NCBI RefSeq assembly: GCF_003863365.1
Contig: NZ_RQXT01000005.1
Coordinates: forward strand, 124,001 to 188,000
DNA length: 64,000 bases
Direction of reading: 5' to 3'
DNA from: Mesorhizobium tamadayense
Lineage (GTDB): Bacteria; Pseudomonadota; Alphaproteobacteria; Rhizobiales; Rhizobiaceae
Shown here: piece after piece, positions 50,263 to 60,131 of the stretch
How the letters are laid out: every line of letters starts with the position of its first letter
How positions within the stretch are numbered: the stretch's first letter is position 1
The notes under the pieces: generated by a model
What the model was told of the DNA's origin: nothing
Databases searched by the model: none
What the model saw: the letters and a program-made list of their open reading frames with translations, nothing else
Translations under genes and position numbers: made by a program

Positions 50263-51333
50263 TCACCCGCCGGCCTTCACCTTCTCGAACATCTTGGCGA
50301 CGTCGTCATTCTGCTTCATCGGGCCGGTGAAGATCGTGCTCTTCAGCATCACCTCCGGATCCGACGGCAATTGCAGCTTGTCCAGCTCCTCCTTCGACAC
50401 GCCGGCGAAGGCGGTGCCGAGCGAGCTGCCATAGCCGTAGGACTGGATCAGATATTTGCCGGAGTCGGCATCGAGCCGGCTGTTGATGAAGTCATAGGCG
50501 AGATCGACGTTCTTGGCGTCCTTCAGCATGACGAAGCCGCAGGCCCAGGTCAGCATGCCTTCCTTCGGCTTCATGAACTCGACCGGCACGCCCTGCTTCT
50601 TGAGCGAGGTGGCCGACGCGTTCCAGGTCATGGCGGCGACCAGTTGGCCGCTCGCCAGCGCCTGTTCGACCGAGGTCATGTCGGTGGTGTAGCTCGACAG
50701 CAGCGGCCGCTGCTCACGCAGCTTTTCGGCCACCTTGTCCATCTGGTCCGGGGTCATGTCGAAGGGATTTACGCCCGCCAGCAGCGCCGCGACGATCGGC
50801 GTGTCGTGCACGGCGTCGATGGTCGCCATGCGGCCGGCATATTGCTTGTCCCAAAGAAGGTTCCAGCTCGCCTCGGGGTTCTTCACCAGGTCGGTGCGGT
50901 AGAGGATCGAGGTGTTGCCCCAATCCCACGGCACCATCCAGACCTTGCCGTCGCCGGCCTGCAGGTCGGGCAGGTTCTTGAACACCGGAAAGATCGAATC
51001 CCAGTTCTTGATGCGCTTGGTGTCGATCGGCTGCAGCAGGCCTTCCTTGTTCCAGCGCGCCAGCTTGTCGTAGCAGGGATGCGCGATGTCCGGGCGGAAG
51101 CCGGCCTTGACCTTGGTGAAGGCGTCGTCGTCGTCGCCGAAGATCGTCGCCTCGACGCCGTCCGGATGGGCGGTGAGGAAGCTCTTGTTGAAGTCGGGCA
51201 GCTCGTAGCCCGACCAGGTGAAATATTGCAGCTTGTCGGCGGCCAGCGCCACGGTCGACGACAGCGCAAGCGCCAGTGCGGCAAGGCCGGCCCGGGCCTT
51301 GTGTCCGGCGATCGATTTCAGGTGGAATGCCAT
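50263..51333 (-). CDS. ABC transporter substrate-binding protein (putrescine/spermidine type)
   Basis: A 356-residue periplasmic protein with a signal peptide (AGLAALALALSSTVALAA) and the PotD/PotF fold: KLQYFTWSGYELPDFNKSF, FGDDDDAFTKVKAGFRPDIA, WMVPWDWGNTSILYRTD. Polyamine binding is likely given the family and the linked amine oxidase, but the ligand residues were not checked in structure. It follows the PotC-type permease by 29 bp. Confidence 0.9.
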   Translation of the reverse strand: MAFHLKSIAGHKARAGLAALALALSSTVALAADKLQYFTWSGYELPDFNKSFLTAHPDGVEATIFGDDDDAFTKVKAGFRPDIAHPCYDKLARWNKEGLLQPIDTKRIKNWDSIFPVFKNLPDLQAGDGKVWMVPWDWGNTSILYRTDLVKNPEASWNLLWDKQYAGRMATIDAVHDTPIVAALLAGVNPFDMTPDQMDKVAEKLREQRPLLSSYTTDMTSVEQALASGQLVAAMTWNASATSLKKQGVPVEFMKPKEGMLTWACGFVMLKDAKNVDLAYDFINSRLDADSGKYLIQSYGYGSSLGTAFAGVSKEELDKLQLPSDPEVMLKSTIFTGPMKQNDDVAKMFEKVKAGG

Positions 51334-51362
51334 TTTCGTTCTCCTCTTTTCTTTGTTGTGGT

Positions 51363-52184
51363 TCAGGCTGGATTGCGGCGCGCGGCGCCGAGACCGCGAT
51401 GGCGCAGTATCTCGGCGAGGGCGGCGATGACGAAGGACAGGGTGAGGATCACGGTGCCGAGCGCCATCACGGTCGGCAGCGAGCGTGGGAAGCGCAGCTG
51501 GCTCCAGATGTAGAGCGGCAGCGTCGGCTCGGTGCCGGCGAGGAAGAAGACGACGATGAACTCGTCGAAGGAGGTGAGGAAGGCGAGCATGAAGGCCGAC
51601 AGCACCGCCGGCAGGCTGAGCGGCAGCATGACGCGCCTAAACGTCATCCAATCGGAGGCGCCGAGGTCGAGCGCCGCCTCGCGGATGGTTTTTGGAATGG
51701 CGGCGAAGCGGCTGCGCATCACCACCACCGTCGCCGGCAGCGCCACCAGGATGTGGCCGAGCACGATGGCGACGCGCGACGGGCCGAGGCCGACGAGGTT
51801 GACCAGGATCAAGAGCGATATGCCGACGATGACGCCGGGGATCAGGATCGGCAGGCGGGCGACGGCGCTGATCGTGGCCGCCAGCGGCGAGCGGCCGTAG
51901 AGGTCCATATAGGAGACGGTGATGCCGCAGAGCGTGGCGCCGGATGCAGCGACGACACCGATGACAAGACTGTTGCCCAAAGCGCCGGAGAGCGCGGGAT
52001 TGCCGTAGAGCGTCGCATACCATTCAAGCGTGAAACCCTGCAGCGGAAACGCCGCCTGGATGGAATCGTTGAAGGAAAACAGCGGGATCAATAGGATCGG
52101 CAGATAAAGGAAGACGAGATAGGCAAGCACATAGAGGCCGAGCCAGCGGCCGCCTGCGTTGGTTCCGGAACGCGTCGCGCTCAT
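51363..52184 (-). CDS. ABC transporter permease (PotC/PotI type)
   Basis: A 273-residue permease with six membrane segments and the coupling loop EAALDLGASDWMTFRRVMLP, a canonical EAA motif. Its ATG 52184 overlaps the preceding permease stop by four bases. It forms the channel with the PotB/PotH-type partner. Confidence 0.9.
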   Translation of the reverse strand: MSATRSGTNAGGRWLGLYVLAYLVFLYLPILLIPLFSFNDSIQAAFPLQGFTLEWYATLYGNPALSGALGNSLVIGVVAASGATLCGITVSYMDLYGRSPLAATISAVARLPILIPGVIVGISLLILVNLVGLGPSRVAIVLGHILVALPATVVVMRSRFAAIPKTIREAALDLGASDWMTFRRVMLPLSLPAVLSAFMLAFLTSFDEFIVVFFLAGTEPTLPLYIWSQLRFPRSLPTVMALGTVILTLSFVIAALAEILRHRGLGAARRNPA

Positions 52185-53068
52185 GTGCGGCTGCCAAATC
52201 TGCGGTCGGCGCCGCGCGCCAGAAGAACCACGCACAGGATGACAAGCATGACGCAGACCGAGAGCGCGGCGCCGAACGGCCAGTCGTTGGCTTTGCCGAA
52301 TTGTGACTGAATGAGCGAGCCGATCATGGTGCTGGCCGGGCCGCCGACCATGGCCGGCGTCACGTAGTCGCCGACCGTCGGCACGAAGACGACGAGGGCG
52401 GCCGCCAGCACGCCCGGCATGGAATTGGGCAGCACAACGCGGCGGAACGCGGTGAACGGCCTGGCGCCGAGATCGGAGGCGGCTTCGAGCAGCGATTTCG
52501 GGATGGTGTCCAGTGCCACATAGATCGGCAGGATGGCGAAGGGCGCGTAGGCGTGGGCGAGCGTGACTACCACCGCCGTCGGCGTGTTGAGGAAGGCAAG
52601 CGTCGGCTCCGACCAGAGGCCGCTTTCGATGAAAGCCGAATTCAGCACACCGTTATAGGCAAGCACGATCTTCCAGGCGAAGACGCGCAGTAGATAGCTG
52701 GTCCAGAACGGCAGCGTGACCAGGAAGAGCAGCAGGTTGCGGCGCCGCCCGGCATGGAAGGCGAGGTAATAGGCAACCGGATAGGCCGTGACCACGGTCG
52801 CCAGCGTCACCAGGCCGGCGATGACCAATGAGCGCAGCGTCACTGTCCAGTAGAGCGGATCGGTGGCAACGGTGACGAAGTTTTCTACCGTCAAGCCGGC
52901 GCCGAGCAGCGAGCCGTCATTGCCTCTGAAGGCGAGGAACAGCACGAGGCCCAACGCGAACAGGATCAGGAAGAAGGTGACCAGCCCGCCCGGCAGTAGC
53001 ATGGCGAAGCGGAAGACCGGCGAGATGCGAGATTCCGGCAATGGCCGCGCTGCAACGATGGTCGACAT
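52181..53068 (-). CDS. ABC transporter permease (PotB/PotH type)
   Basis: A 295-residue permease with PFWTSYLLRVFAWKIVLA, the PotB-type conserved helix, and the EAA loop LLEAASDLGARPFTAFRRVV. The start is taken at ATG 53068 (MSTIVAARPLPESRI); ATG 53095 would add nine residues. It is the first gene of the importer unit. A 23-bp palindrome (53105-53127) stands 36 bp upstream. Confidence 0.89.
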   Translation of the reverse strand: MSTIVAARPLPESRISPVFRFAMLLPGGLVTFFLILFALGLVLFLAFRGNDGSLLGAGLTVENFVTVATDPLYWTVTLRSLVIAGLVTLATVVTAYPVAYYLAFHAGRRRNLLLFLVTLPFWTSYLLRVFAWKIVLAYNGVLNSAFIESGLWSEPTLAFLNTPTAVVVTLAHAYAPFAILPIYVALDTIPKSLLEAASDLGARPFTAFRRVVLPNSMPGVLAAALVVFVPTVGDYVTPAMVGGPASTMIGSLIQSQFGKANDWPFGAALSVCVMLVILCVVLLARGADRRFGSRT

Positions 53069-53104
53069 CTGACTGCCTATGTGGGGGCTGCCCATCGGAT
53101 TTTT

Positions 53105-53127
53105 TGAAATCGTCTAATGATTTTTCA
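53105..53127. promoter_or_regulatory. Candidate XRE/PuuR-type operator A
   Basis: TGAAATC, 7 bp, GATTTTTCA: an inverted repeat upstream of the PotB-type permease gene. Its ends and 23-bp length match the site at 54494-54516, which is upstream of the amine oxidase gene. Confidence 0.6.
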
Positions 53128-53182
53128 TATCCGTGAAACTGTCAAGTTGAATCGGTTGTGCGCTGCAGCGCCGGCGGCGACC

Positions 53183-54466
53183 TCAGCGCTCGAATGCGTC
53201 GAGCATCCGGTACCAGGTGATGGTGGCGGCAACGCCGATCTGGCGGAAGGCGTGGAACGGGATCGGCCGGATCGGCGTCAGTGGGAAAGGCAATTGCCTG
53301 GCATCGCTGCTCGCCAGGTAATTTGCCACACGCTTGCCGAGCGCGCTCATCAGGCCGACGCCCCTGCCCTGGCAGCCGGCCACGGCAAGCAGCCCTTTTT
53401 CCGGCTCATGCAAATGCGGCAGGTGGTCAGGCGTCATCGCGACGCGGCCGAACCAGCGCTTCTCGATCGTAATGCCTTCAAGCACCGGATAGAGGCGAAG
53501 GAGCGCGCGTTCGAGATGCGCCCAGTCGGCGGCGCTGGACGGCAGCGCCATGCGGCCGCGGCCGCCGAGCACCAGCCGGCTGTCGGCGCTCTTGCGGTAG
53601 TAGATGAGGATGCGGCGCGAGTCAGAAACCGCCTGGCCGCCGGGCAGGATCATGGAAGCAAGCTCAGCCGGCAGCGGCACGGTGGCGATCTGGAAAGAAT
53701 GCAGCGGCACGATCGTCTGCGCGAGACCGGGCAGCAGGCCGTCCGTGTAGGCATTGGTGGCGAGCACGACCGACTTCGCGCGCAGTTCGGCTCCGCCTTG
53801 CGTCGAAACCCGCCACAGGCCGACTTCCCTGCCGAGTTTCACAACTTTCTGCCGTTCGGCGATCTTCGCGCCGGCGGACGCCGCGATGCGCGCCAGCTCC
53901 GCCGTGTAGGAAAGCGGATCGATGACGCCGGCGCGCCGATCGAGCCAGCCACCGAGATAACCTCTCGCGCCGGTCATCGCCGCGATCTCGGTCCGGCCGA
54001 GTAGCTCGACGTCGGCGCCGCGCGTCCGCCATTGCCGGTCGCGGTTGGCGGCAGCCTTCAAGGCAGTCTCGGTGTGCGCTGCCTGGATCCAGCCGTTGCG
54101 CGTGAACGGCACCTCGAGTTTCTCGTCGCGGATGAGGTCGAACACGGCGTCCGCAGTCGAGGCGGCGAAGTCGACCAAGGCTTCGCCGCGCTCCTTGCCG
54201 AAATGCCTGACCAGCCATTCCGGATCGTATTTGAGCCCGGGGATGACCTGGCCGCCATTGAGGCCGGAAGCGCCCTGCCCGATCGCGCCGGCATCCAGCA
54301 CCTGGACCGAAAGACCGGCGCGTGCCGCATGCAAGGCGGTCGACAGCCCCATGATACCGCCGCCGACGATCACCGCGTCGAGCGTGCCGCCGGCTGAGAG
54401 TTCGGATTGGAAGGCCGCTGCGGTGTTGGGCTTCCGCCAGACGGGATCGGAAAAGACTGCGGGCAA
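53183..54466 (-). CDS. FAD-dependent amine/amino acid oxidase (PuuB-like)
   Basis: A 427-residue DAO-family flavoprotein: the FAD-binding start is LDAVIVGGGIMGLSTALHAA, then GASGLNGGQVIPGLKYDPE, and near the end HLHEPEKGLLAVAGCQGRGV. It resembles gamma-glutamylputrescine oxidase (PuuB), which fits the neighbouring polyamine-type importer and PuuR-like regulator. The start is TTG 54466 with AGGTGA 5 bp upstream; no ATG occurs before the FAD motif. An operator-like palindrome lies 28 bp upstream. Confidence 0.85.
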   Translation of the reverse strand: MPAVFSDPVWRKPNTAAAFQSELSAGGTLDAVIVGGGIMGLSTALHAARAGLSVQVLDAGAIGQGASGLNGGQVIPGLKYDPEWLVRHFGKERGEALVDFAASTADAVFDLIRDEKLEVPFTRNGWIQAAHTETALKAAANRDRQWRTRGADVELLGRTEIAAMTGARGYLGGWLDRRAGVIDPLSYTAELARIAASAGAKIAERQKVVKLGREVGLWRVSTQGGAELRAKSVVLATNAYTDGLLPGLAQTIVPLHSFQIATVPLPAELASMILPGGQAVSDSRRILIYYRKSADSRLVLGGRGRMALPSSAADWAHLERALLRLYPVLEGITIEKRWFGRVAMTPDHLPHLHEPEKGLLAVAGCQGRGVGLMSALGKRVANYLASSDARQLPFPLTPIRPIPFHAFRQIGVAATITWYRMLDAFER

Positions 54467-54493
54467 GGATCACCTACGGCGTTCGACGCTTTG

Positions 54494-54516
54494 TGAAAAT
54501 CCTATTGGTGATTTCA
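54494..54516. promoter_or_regulatory. Candidate XRE/PuuR-type operator B
   Basis: TGAAAATC, 8 bp, GATTTCA. Read on the minus strand it is TGAAATC..GATTTTCA over 23 bp, matching site A. A further TGAAA-N5-TTTCA palindrome follows at 54523-54537. The 201-bp spacer 54467-54667 has no other feature. Confidence 0.6.
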
Positions 54517-54667
54517 CGAACTTGAAAGAGCGTTTCACTGGGCCAGACGGCGACGGCCGTGAAAGACGGCATCTGCCCTGGCCCCACGACAGATGTCATC
54601 AACGGGATAGACGTTTGGGCAAAATGCGGGGAAAGTGCCGCGCGAAAAAACGAGAGGAAACGACATC

Positions 54668-55825
54668 ATGACCGACCCGACCCGCCTGCCCGCCGACGGC
54701 ATTTTCGTCGGCCGCGCCAGGACCAGCGAAGCGTCCCATCCGCTGGTGGTCACGGTGCGCGATGGCCAGGTCATCGAAATCACCTCGAGCGCGGCGCCCA
54801 CGGTTCGCGATCTCTGCGAGCTGAGGGATCCGGCCGACTATGTGCGCTCAGCCGAGGGCAAGGCGATCGCCGCGCTCGACGAGATCGCCGCCAACAGTTT
54901 CGAGGCCAGGCGCGACGCCAAGAAGCCGATCCTGCTCTCGCCCGTCGACCTGCAGGCGGTGAAGGCTTCCGGCGTCACCTTCGTCGTCAGCCTGCTGGAA
55001 CGCGTCATCGAAGAGCAGGCGCGCGGCTCGGCGGAAAAGGCCGACGCCATCCGCGCCGACATTGCCGGGCTGATCGGCCATGACCTGTCGAAGCTCAAGC
55101 CCGGCTCGCCAGAAGCGATGGAGATCAAGGCCAAGCTGATTTCGCGCGGCGCCTGGTCGCAATATCTGGAGGTGGGCATCGGCCCGGACGCCGAAATCTT
55201 CACCAAATGCCAGCCGATGGCCTCCGTCGGCTTCGGCGCCGATGTCGGCCTGCATCCCGTCTCCACCTGGAACAATCCGGAGCCGGAGATCGCCATGATC
55301 GCCGACAGTTCGGGTCGGATCGTCGGCGCCACGCTCGGCAACGACGTCAATCTGCGCGATGTCGAGGGGCGCTCGGCGCTGCTGCTCGGCAAAGCCAAGG
55401 ACAACAATGCTTCCGCCTCGCTCGGGCCGTTCATCCGGCTGTTCGACGACACGTTCTCCATCGCCGACGTGAAGCGCGCCACGGTGCGGCTCAGCGTCGA
55501 GGGCGAGGACGGGTTCTCGCTGGAAGGCGCAAGCTCGATGGCCGAGATCAGCCGCTCGCCGGAAGAGCTGGTCAAGGCCGCGATGGGCCCGCATCACCAG
55601 TATCCGGACGGGCTGGCGCTCTATCTCGGCACCATGTTCGTGCCGTCGAAGGACCGCGGCGAGAAGGGCAAGGGTTTTACCCACAAGGTCGGCGACATCG
55701 TCACCATCTCGTCGGAGAAGCTCGGCGCGCTGGTCAATCGGGTTCGCCTGTCGCCCGATTGCCCGCACTGGACCTATGGCGCCAGCCACCTCATGCGCGA
55801 TCTCGCCCGGGCCGGCCTCATCTAG
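54668..55825 (+). CDS. Fumarylacetoacetate hydrolase (FAH) family protein
   Basis: A 385-residue enzyme with the FAH metal site: WNNPEPEIAMIADSSGRIVG (Glu-x-Glu) and TLGNDVNLRDVEGRSALLLG (Asp). The family includes hydrolases and dehydratases of 2-oxoacids, among them 2-keto-3-deoxy sugar acid dehydratases; the long N-terminal part and the sugar-importer neighbours favour the latter, but this is inference. GAGGAAA lies about 9 bp before ATG 54668. It diverges from the PuuB-like gene and is 276 bp upstream of the sugar-binding protein on the same strand. A weak hairpin (55838-55865) follows. Confidence 0.83.
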   Translation: MTDPTRLPADGIFVGRARTSEASHPLVVTVRDGQVIEITSSAAPTVRDLCELRDPADYVRSAEGKAIAALDEIAANSFEARRDAKKPILLSPVDLQAVKASGVTFVVSLLERVIEEQARGSAEKADAIRADIAGLIGHDLSKLKPGSPEAMEIKAKLISRGAWSQYLEVGIGPDAEIFTKCQPMASVGFGADVGLHPVSTWNNPEPEIAMIADSSGRIVGATLGNDVNLRDVEGRSALLLGKAKDNNASASLGPFIRLFDDTFSIADVKRATVRLSVEGEDGFSLEGASSMAEISRSPEELVKAAMGPHHQYPDGLALYLGTMFVPSKDRGEKGKGFTHKVGDIVTISSEKLGALVNRVRLSPDCPHWTYGASHLMRDLARAGLI

Positions 55826-56101
55826 CAGCGGATCATAGCGGCAATAGGCTTGCGCTCATTGCCGCAGGCTGATGAGCGCAACGGCGGAGTTTGCCCGCAG
55901 AATATCACCGCAACTGATGCAATCTGATGGGATTGCTGATGGCGTGCGCGCCTGTGCCAACATCCATTGGCGACGGAGGCTTGTCAGCGGCCGAAAAAGG
56001 GAATGCTCTAGACGTTCCGGTCGGCGCTGAAAGGAGATGCTGTCCTTGAGGGTTGCATCGCGCTTGATGTGGAGGTGGATTTCAACATGGGAGGAAATCG
56101 A

Positions 56102-57034
56102 ATGCTTTCGAGGCTGAGACTGCTCGTGCTTGGCTTGATCGCGGCAATCGCCATTCCGGCGATGGCCGAGGCCAAGACATTCTACTGGATTTCACACGGA
56201 GGCCCGGCCGATCCGGTCTGGACCTACTTCCTGGCCGGCGCCAAGCAATGGGCGACGGACACCGGCAACAGCGTGAACACGTCCTTCCACAATGGCGATG
56301 TGGCGTCCCAGCAGGAGGCCGTTCGCGCCGCCATCTCGGCCAAGGCCGACGGCATCGTGACCACCAGCCCCGATCCGGGCAGCCTTGTCGAGATCGTCAA
56401 GGAGGCGCGCGCGGCCAACATCCCGATCATCAACTTCAACACGCCGGACCCGAAGGCCAACTTCAACGCTTATGTCGGCGGCGACAACGTCACCTTCGGC
56501 AAGCACTGGGCGCAATATCTGGTCGACAAGGGTCTGGTGAAGAAGGGCGATTTCGTGTGGATGCCGGTCGAGGTTCCCGGCGCCACCTATGGGGTGCAGG
56601 AAGAGGAAGGCATCAAGAGCGTGTTCGAGCCGCTCGGCATCACCTATGAGGTCACTGAAGCGACGCTCGATCAGGCCGAAGTGATCAACCGCATGGTCGA
56701 CTACCTCACCGCGCACAAGGGCAAGGTGAAGGCGATCATCGGCCTCGGCGACCTCGTCACCGGTTCGATCAAGCGCGTGTTCGACCAGGTCGGTGTCAAG
56801 CCGGGTGAAATCCCGGTGGTCGGCTGGGGCAACTCGCTCGACACCACGCAGGAAGTGCTGAACGGCTACGTCAACGCGGGCCAGTGGCAAGACCCGCAGG
56901 CGACCAGCTATGTCGCGCTGTCGCTCGCCAACATGGCCGCCAGCGGCATTCCTCCGGGCTTCAACGTGATCACCGGCGCGCTCTATGAGAAGGACACCGC
57001 CGGGGTCTACGACAAGATCCTATCCGGCAAATAA
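56102..57034 (+). CDS. Sugar ABC transporter substrate-binding protein (RbsB/FrcB type)
   Basis: A 310-residue periplasmic protein with a signal peptide (LLVLGLIAAIAIPAMAEA) and the type I sugar-binding fold: FYWISHGGPADPVWTYFLAG, ADGIVTTSPDPGSLVEIVKE, PIINFNTPDPKANFNAYVGG. The start ATG 56102 has GGGAGG 7-8 bp upstream; a GTG at 56069 is the longer frame. The ligand is a mono-saccharide or polyol by family. A 14-bp hairpin follows the stop, before the permease gene. Confidence 0.9.
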   Translation: MLSRLRLLVLGLIAAIAIPAMAEAKTFYWISHGGPADPVWTYFLAGAKQWATDTGNSVNTSFHNGDVASQQEAVRAAISAKADGIVTTSPDPGSLVEIVKEARAANIPIINFNTPDPKANFNAYVGGDNVTFGKHWAQYLVDKGLVKKGDFVWMPVEVPGATYGVQEEEGIKSVFEPLGITYEVTEATLDQAEVINRMVDYLTAHKGKVKAIIGLGDLVTGSIKRVFDQVGVKPGEIPVVGWGNSLDTTQEVLNGYVNAGQWQDPQATSYVALSLANMAASGIPPGFNVITGALYEKDTAGVYDKILSGK

Positions 57035-57044
57035 TCCGCGACCC

Positions 57045-57076
57045 ATGGCCGTGGCCGCTTCTGCGGCCACGGCCAT
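57045..57076 (+). promoter_or_regulatory. Strong intercistronic hairpin after the binding-protein gene
   Basis: A perfect 14-bp stem ATGGCCGTGGCCGC / GCGGCCACGGCCAT with a TTCT loop and no U-run. Such structures after binding-protein genes raise their mRNA level over that of the permease. Confidence 0.72.
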
Positions 57077-57134
57077 TCCTTTCCCGAGCTTGCCGCCGCG
57101 CAGGCTTCAGCCAATCAACTACGTCGCGGGCTCA

Positions 57135-58121
57135 ATGGAAAACCGATCCTTCATCCAACTTTTTGTCGCGAGGCCGGAGTTCGGGCCGCTGGTGCTGCTG
57201 GTCATCGAGCTCGCCGTCTTCTGGGGCATCAATCCCGATTTCCTGTCGCCGCAGAACATCTCCAACATTCTGGCCTTCACGGTAGAGCTCGGCCTGATCG
57301 CGCTGGCGATGACGCTGTTGATGACGTCGGGCGAATTCGACCTCTCGGTCGGATCGCTGTTCGGTTTCTCGCCGGTCTTGATGTGGACCCTGTTCAACAG
57401 CGGCGTCACTTCTTTGGAAGCCGGCTTCGTCATCGCATTGCTGGTCGCCGCCTTCATCGGGCTGGTCAACGGCTGGTTCGTAACCCAGCTCAAGATCCCG
57501 TCCTTCCTGGTCACGCTCGGTATGCTTCTGGTGGTGCGCGGCACCGCCCTGTTTGTCACCAACGGATTCCCGCAGCGGACCTGGAGCGCCGAAGGCAGCT
57601 GGCTTGCGGACATCCTGGTCGGCGATTTCTATATCGGGCCGTTCCGCATCTACGCCTCACTGTTCTGGTTCATAGGTGCTGCGATCGCGCTGGGCTATGT
57701 GCTGACGCAGAGCCGAACCGGCAACTGGATCCAGGCGGCGGGAGGCAACCCCAATGCGGCGCGTGCGCGCGGCGTCAACGTCAGTGGCGTCAAGATTGGC
57801 CTGTTTGTCCTTTCGTCGATCATGGCCTCGCTCGCCGGCGTCATCTCGTCGCTGCGCACCTCGGCCGCCAACCCCAACAGCGGCACCGGCTACGAGCTCG
57901 AGGTCATCGCCATGGTGGTGATCGGCGGCACGGCGCTGACAGGCGGGCGCGGCACCATCATCGGCACCGTACTCGGCATCCTGATCCTGCGCGTGATGCG
58001 CAACGGCATTGTGCTGATCGGCGTGCCGGGACTCGCCTACAACATCTTCATCGGCGCGATCATCCTCGGCATGATGGCGCTGCATTCATGGCTCGAACGC
58101 CGGCACCAGGCAGGGACGTGA
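57135..58121 (+). CDS. Sugar ABC transporter permease (RbsC/FrcC type)
   Basis: A 328-residue permease with eight to ten membrane segments. Blocks LGLIALAMTLLMTSGEFDLS and QAAGGNPNAARARGVNVSGV, the latter with the coupling sequence, and IGGTALTGGRGTIIGTVLG are typical of the ribose/fructose group. The start is ATG 57135. It stands 3 bp ahead of the ATPase gene; one permease gene is enough since it works as a homodimer. Confidence 0.92.
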   Translation: MENRSFIQLFVARPEFGPLVLLVIELAVFWGINPDFLSPQNISNILAFTVELGLIALAMTLLMTSGEFDLSVGSLFGFSPVLMWTLFNSGVTSLEAGFVIALLVAAFIGLVNGWFVTQLKIPSFLVTLGMLLVVRGTALFVTNGFPQRTWSAEGSWLADILVGDFYIGPFRIYASLFWFIGAAIALGYVLTQSRTGNWIQAAGGNPNAARARGVNVSGVKIGLFVLSSIMASLAGVISSLRTSAANPNSGTGYELEVIAMVVIGGTALTGGRGTIIGTVLGILILRVMRNGIVLIGVPGLAYNIFIGAIILGMMALHSWLERRHQAGT

Positions 58122-58124
58122 CCG

Positions 58125-58919
<795 letters not shown>

Positions 58920-58966
58920 TTTGGCCTGACGTTGATTTGGCCTCACAGGGGCTCGCATCCCATTCT

Positions 58967-60001
58967 ATGACTGGACCCATGAAAGCCACCGTAGCGGACA
59001 TCGCCAGGAGCTGCGGCCTGTCGACCGCGACGGTCGACCGGGTGCTCAACAACCGGCCCGGCGCTAGCGCGGCCAACCGGCAGCGGGTCATGGAAGCGGC
59101 CAAGCAGCTCGGCTATCTGCCGACGCTCGACCAGGTCGTGCTGCCGTCGAAGCCGGCGCATCTCGAGTTTTTCCTGCCGATCGGCAGCAACGCCTTCATG
59201 GCGGATCTCGCCCATCATATCGAAGATTATGCCGCGCGGCTGCCGCTGGTCGCCTCCTGCCGCATCCACAACCTTGCCGGCATTTCGCCCGGCGCGCTGC
59301 AGGGCGCGGTCGAGAACCTGTCGCTGAAAGCCAATGGCGTCGGCGTCATCGCCGTCGACCATCCGCGCACGCGCAACATCCTGCGCGAGCTGGTCGAGGC
59401 TGGCATCCGGCTGGTGACGCTGGTCTCCGACGTGCCGGCAGCACCGCGCTCGGCCTATGTCGGTATCGACAACCGAGTGGCGGGGCGCACTGCTGCGCTG
59501 CTGATGGGCCGCTTCCTCGGCGGTCGGACCGGACATCTGGCAATGGTGGTCGGCTCGCGCTCCTATCGCGGCCATGAGGAGCGCGAGATGGGTTTCCGTT
59601 CGGTGCTCGCCGAAGAGTTTCCCAATCTCACCATTTCGAGCGCGGTCGAGATCAACGACGAACCCGACGCCAGCTACAGCGCGACCATGAAGGCCTTGCA
59701 CAATGAACCGGAACTGCTCGGCATCTATTGCGTCGGCGCGGGACGCTCGGGCGTGGCGAAGGCGCTGCTTGAAGCCAAGCCGCGCAAGAAACCGGTGTTC
59801 ATCTGCCACGACCTGACGAAGGAAACACGCCGCTATCTCGTCGACGATCTCGCCGACGTCGTCATCGACCAGAATGCGCGGCTGATTGCCGAGCAAGCGG
59901 TGATCCGACTGCTCGGCTCGATCGCCTCATCGGCGCCGTACCTGACGAAGAAATTCATCGAGCCGCGGCTGATCTTCAAGGAAAACGTTCCGGTACAGTG
60001 A
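58967..60001 (+). CDS. LacI-family transcriptional regulator
   Basis: A 344-residue regulator: helix-turn-helix and hinge KATVADIARSCGLSTATVDR then VLNNRPGASAANRQRVMEAA, followed by a periplasmic-binding-like effector domain (GVGVIAVDHPRTRNILREL, AYVGIDNRVAGRTAALLMG). ATG 58967 is used, with ATG 58979 (MKATV) as alternative. It is the last gene after the ABC importer genes and should regulate them in response to the imported sugar. Confidence 0.9.
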   Translation: MTGPMKATVADIARSCGLSTATVDRVLNNRPGASAANRQRVMEAAKQLGYLPTLDQVVLPSKPAHLEFFLPIGSNAFMADLAHHIEDYAARLPLVASCRIHNLAGISPGALQGAVENLSLKANGVGVIAVDHPRTRNILRELVEAGIRLVTLVSDVPAAPRSAYVGIDNRVAGRTAALLMGRFLGGRTGHLAMVVGSRSYRGHEEREMGFRSVLAEEFPNLTISSAVEINDEPDASYSATMKALHNEPELLGIYCVGAGRSGVAKALLEAKPRKKPVFICHDLTKETRRYLVDDLADVVIDQNARLIAEQAVIRLLGSIASSAPYLTKKFIEPRLIFKENVPVQ

Positions 60002-60096
60002 GTTAGCCGCTTCGGGCGACGCCGCTATACCCGGATTTGTAGGAGGAATAGCCGGCGGTGCGACAAATCTGCACACCAGCTATGCAAGTTTCGAGG

Positions 60097-60125
60097 TTGC
60101 CGAATCATTAAGCAACTAGTACATG
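60097..60125 (+). promoter_or_regulatory. Candidate promoter of the alpha-r14 sRNA
   Basis: TTGCCG (60097-60102) and TACATG (60120-60125) with a 17-bp spacer stand just before the first hairpin of the sRNA. The -10 match is weak. This lies in the 400-bp gap 60002-60401, which otherwise holds the sRNA and a repeat. Confidence 0.45.
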
Positions 60126-60131
60126 TATAGG

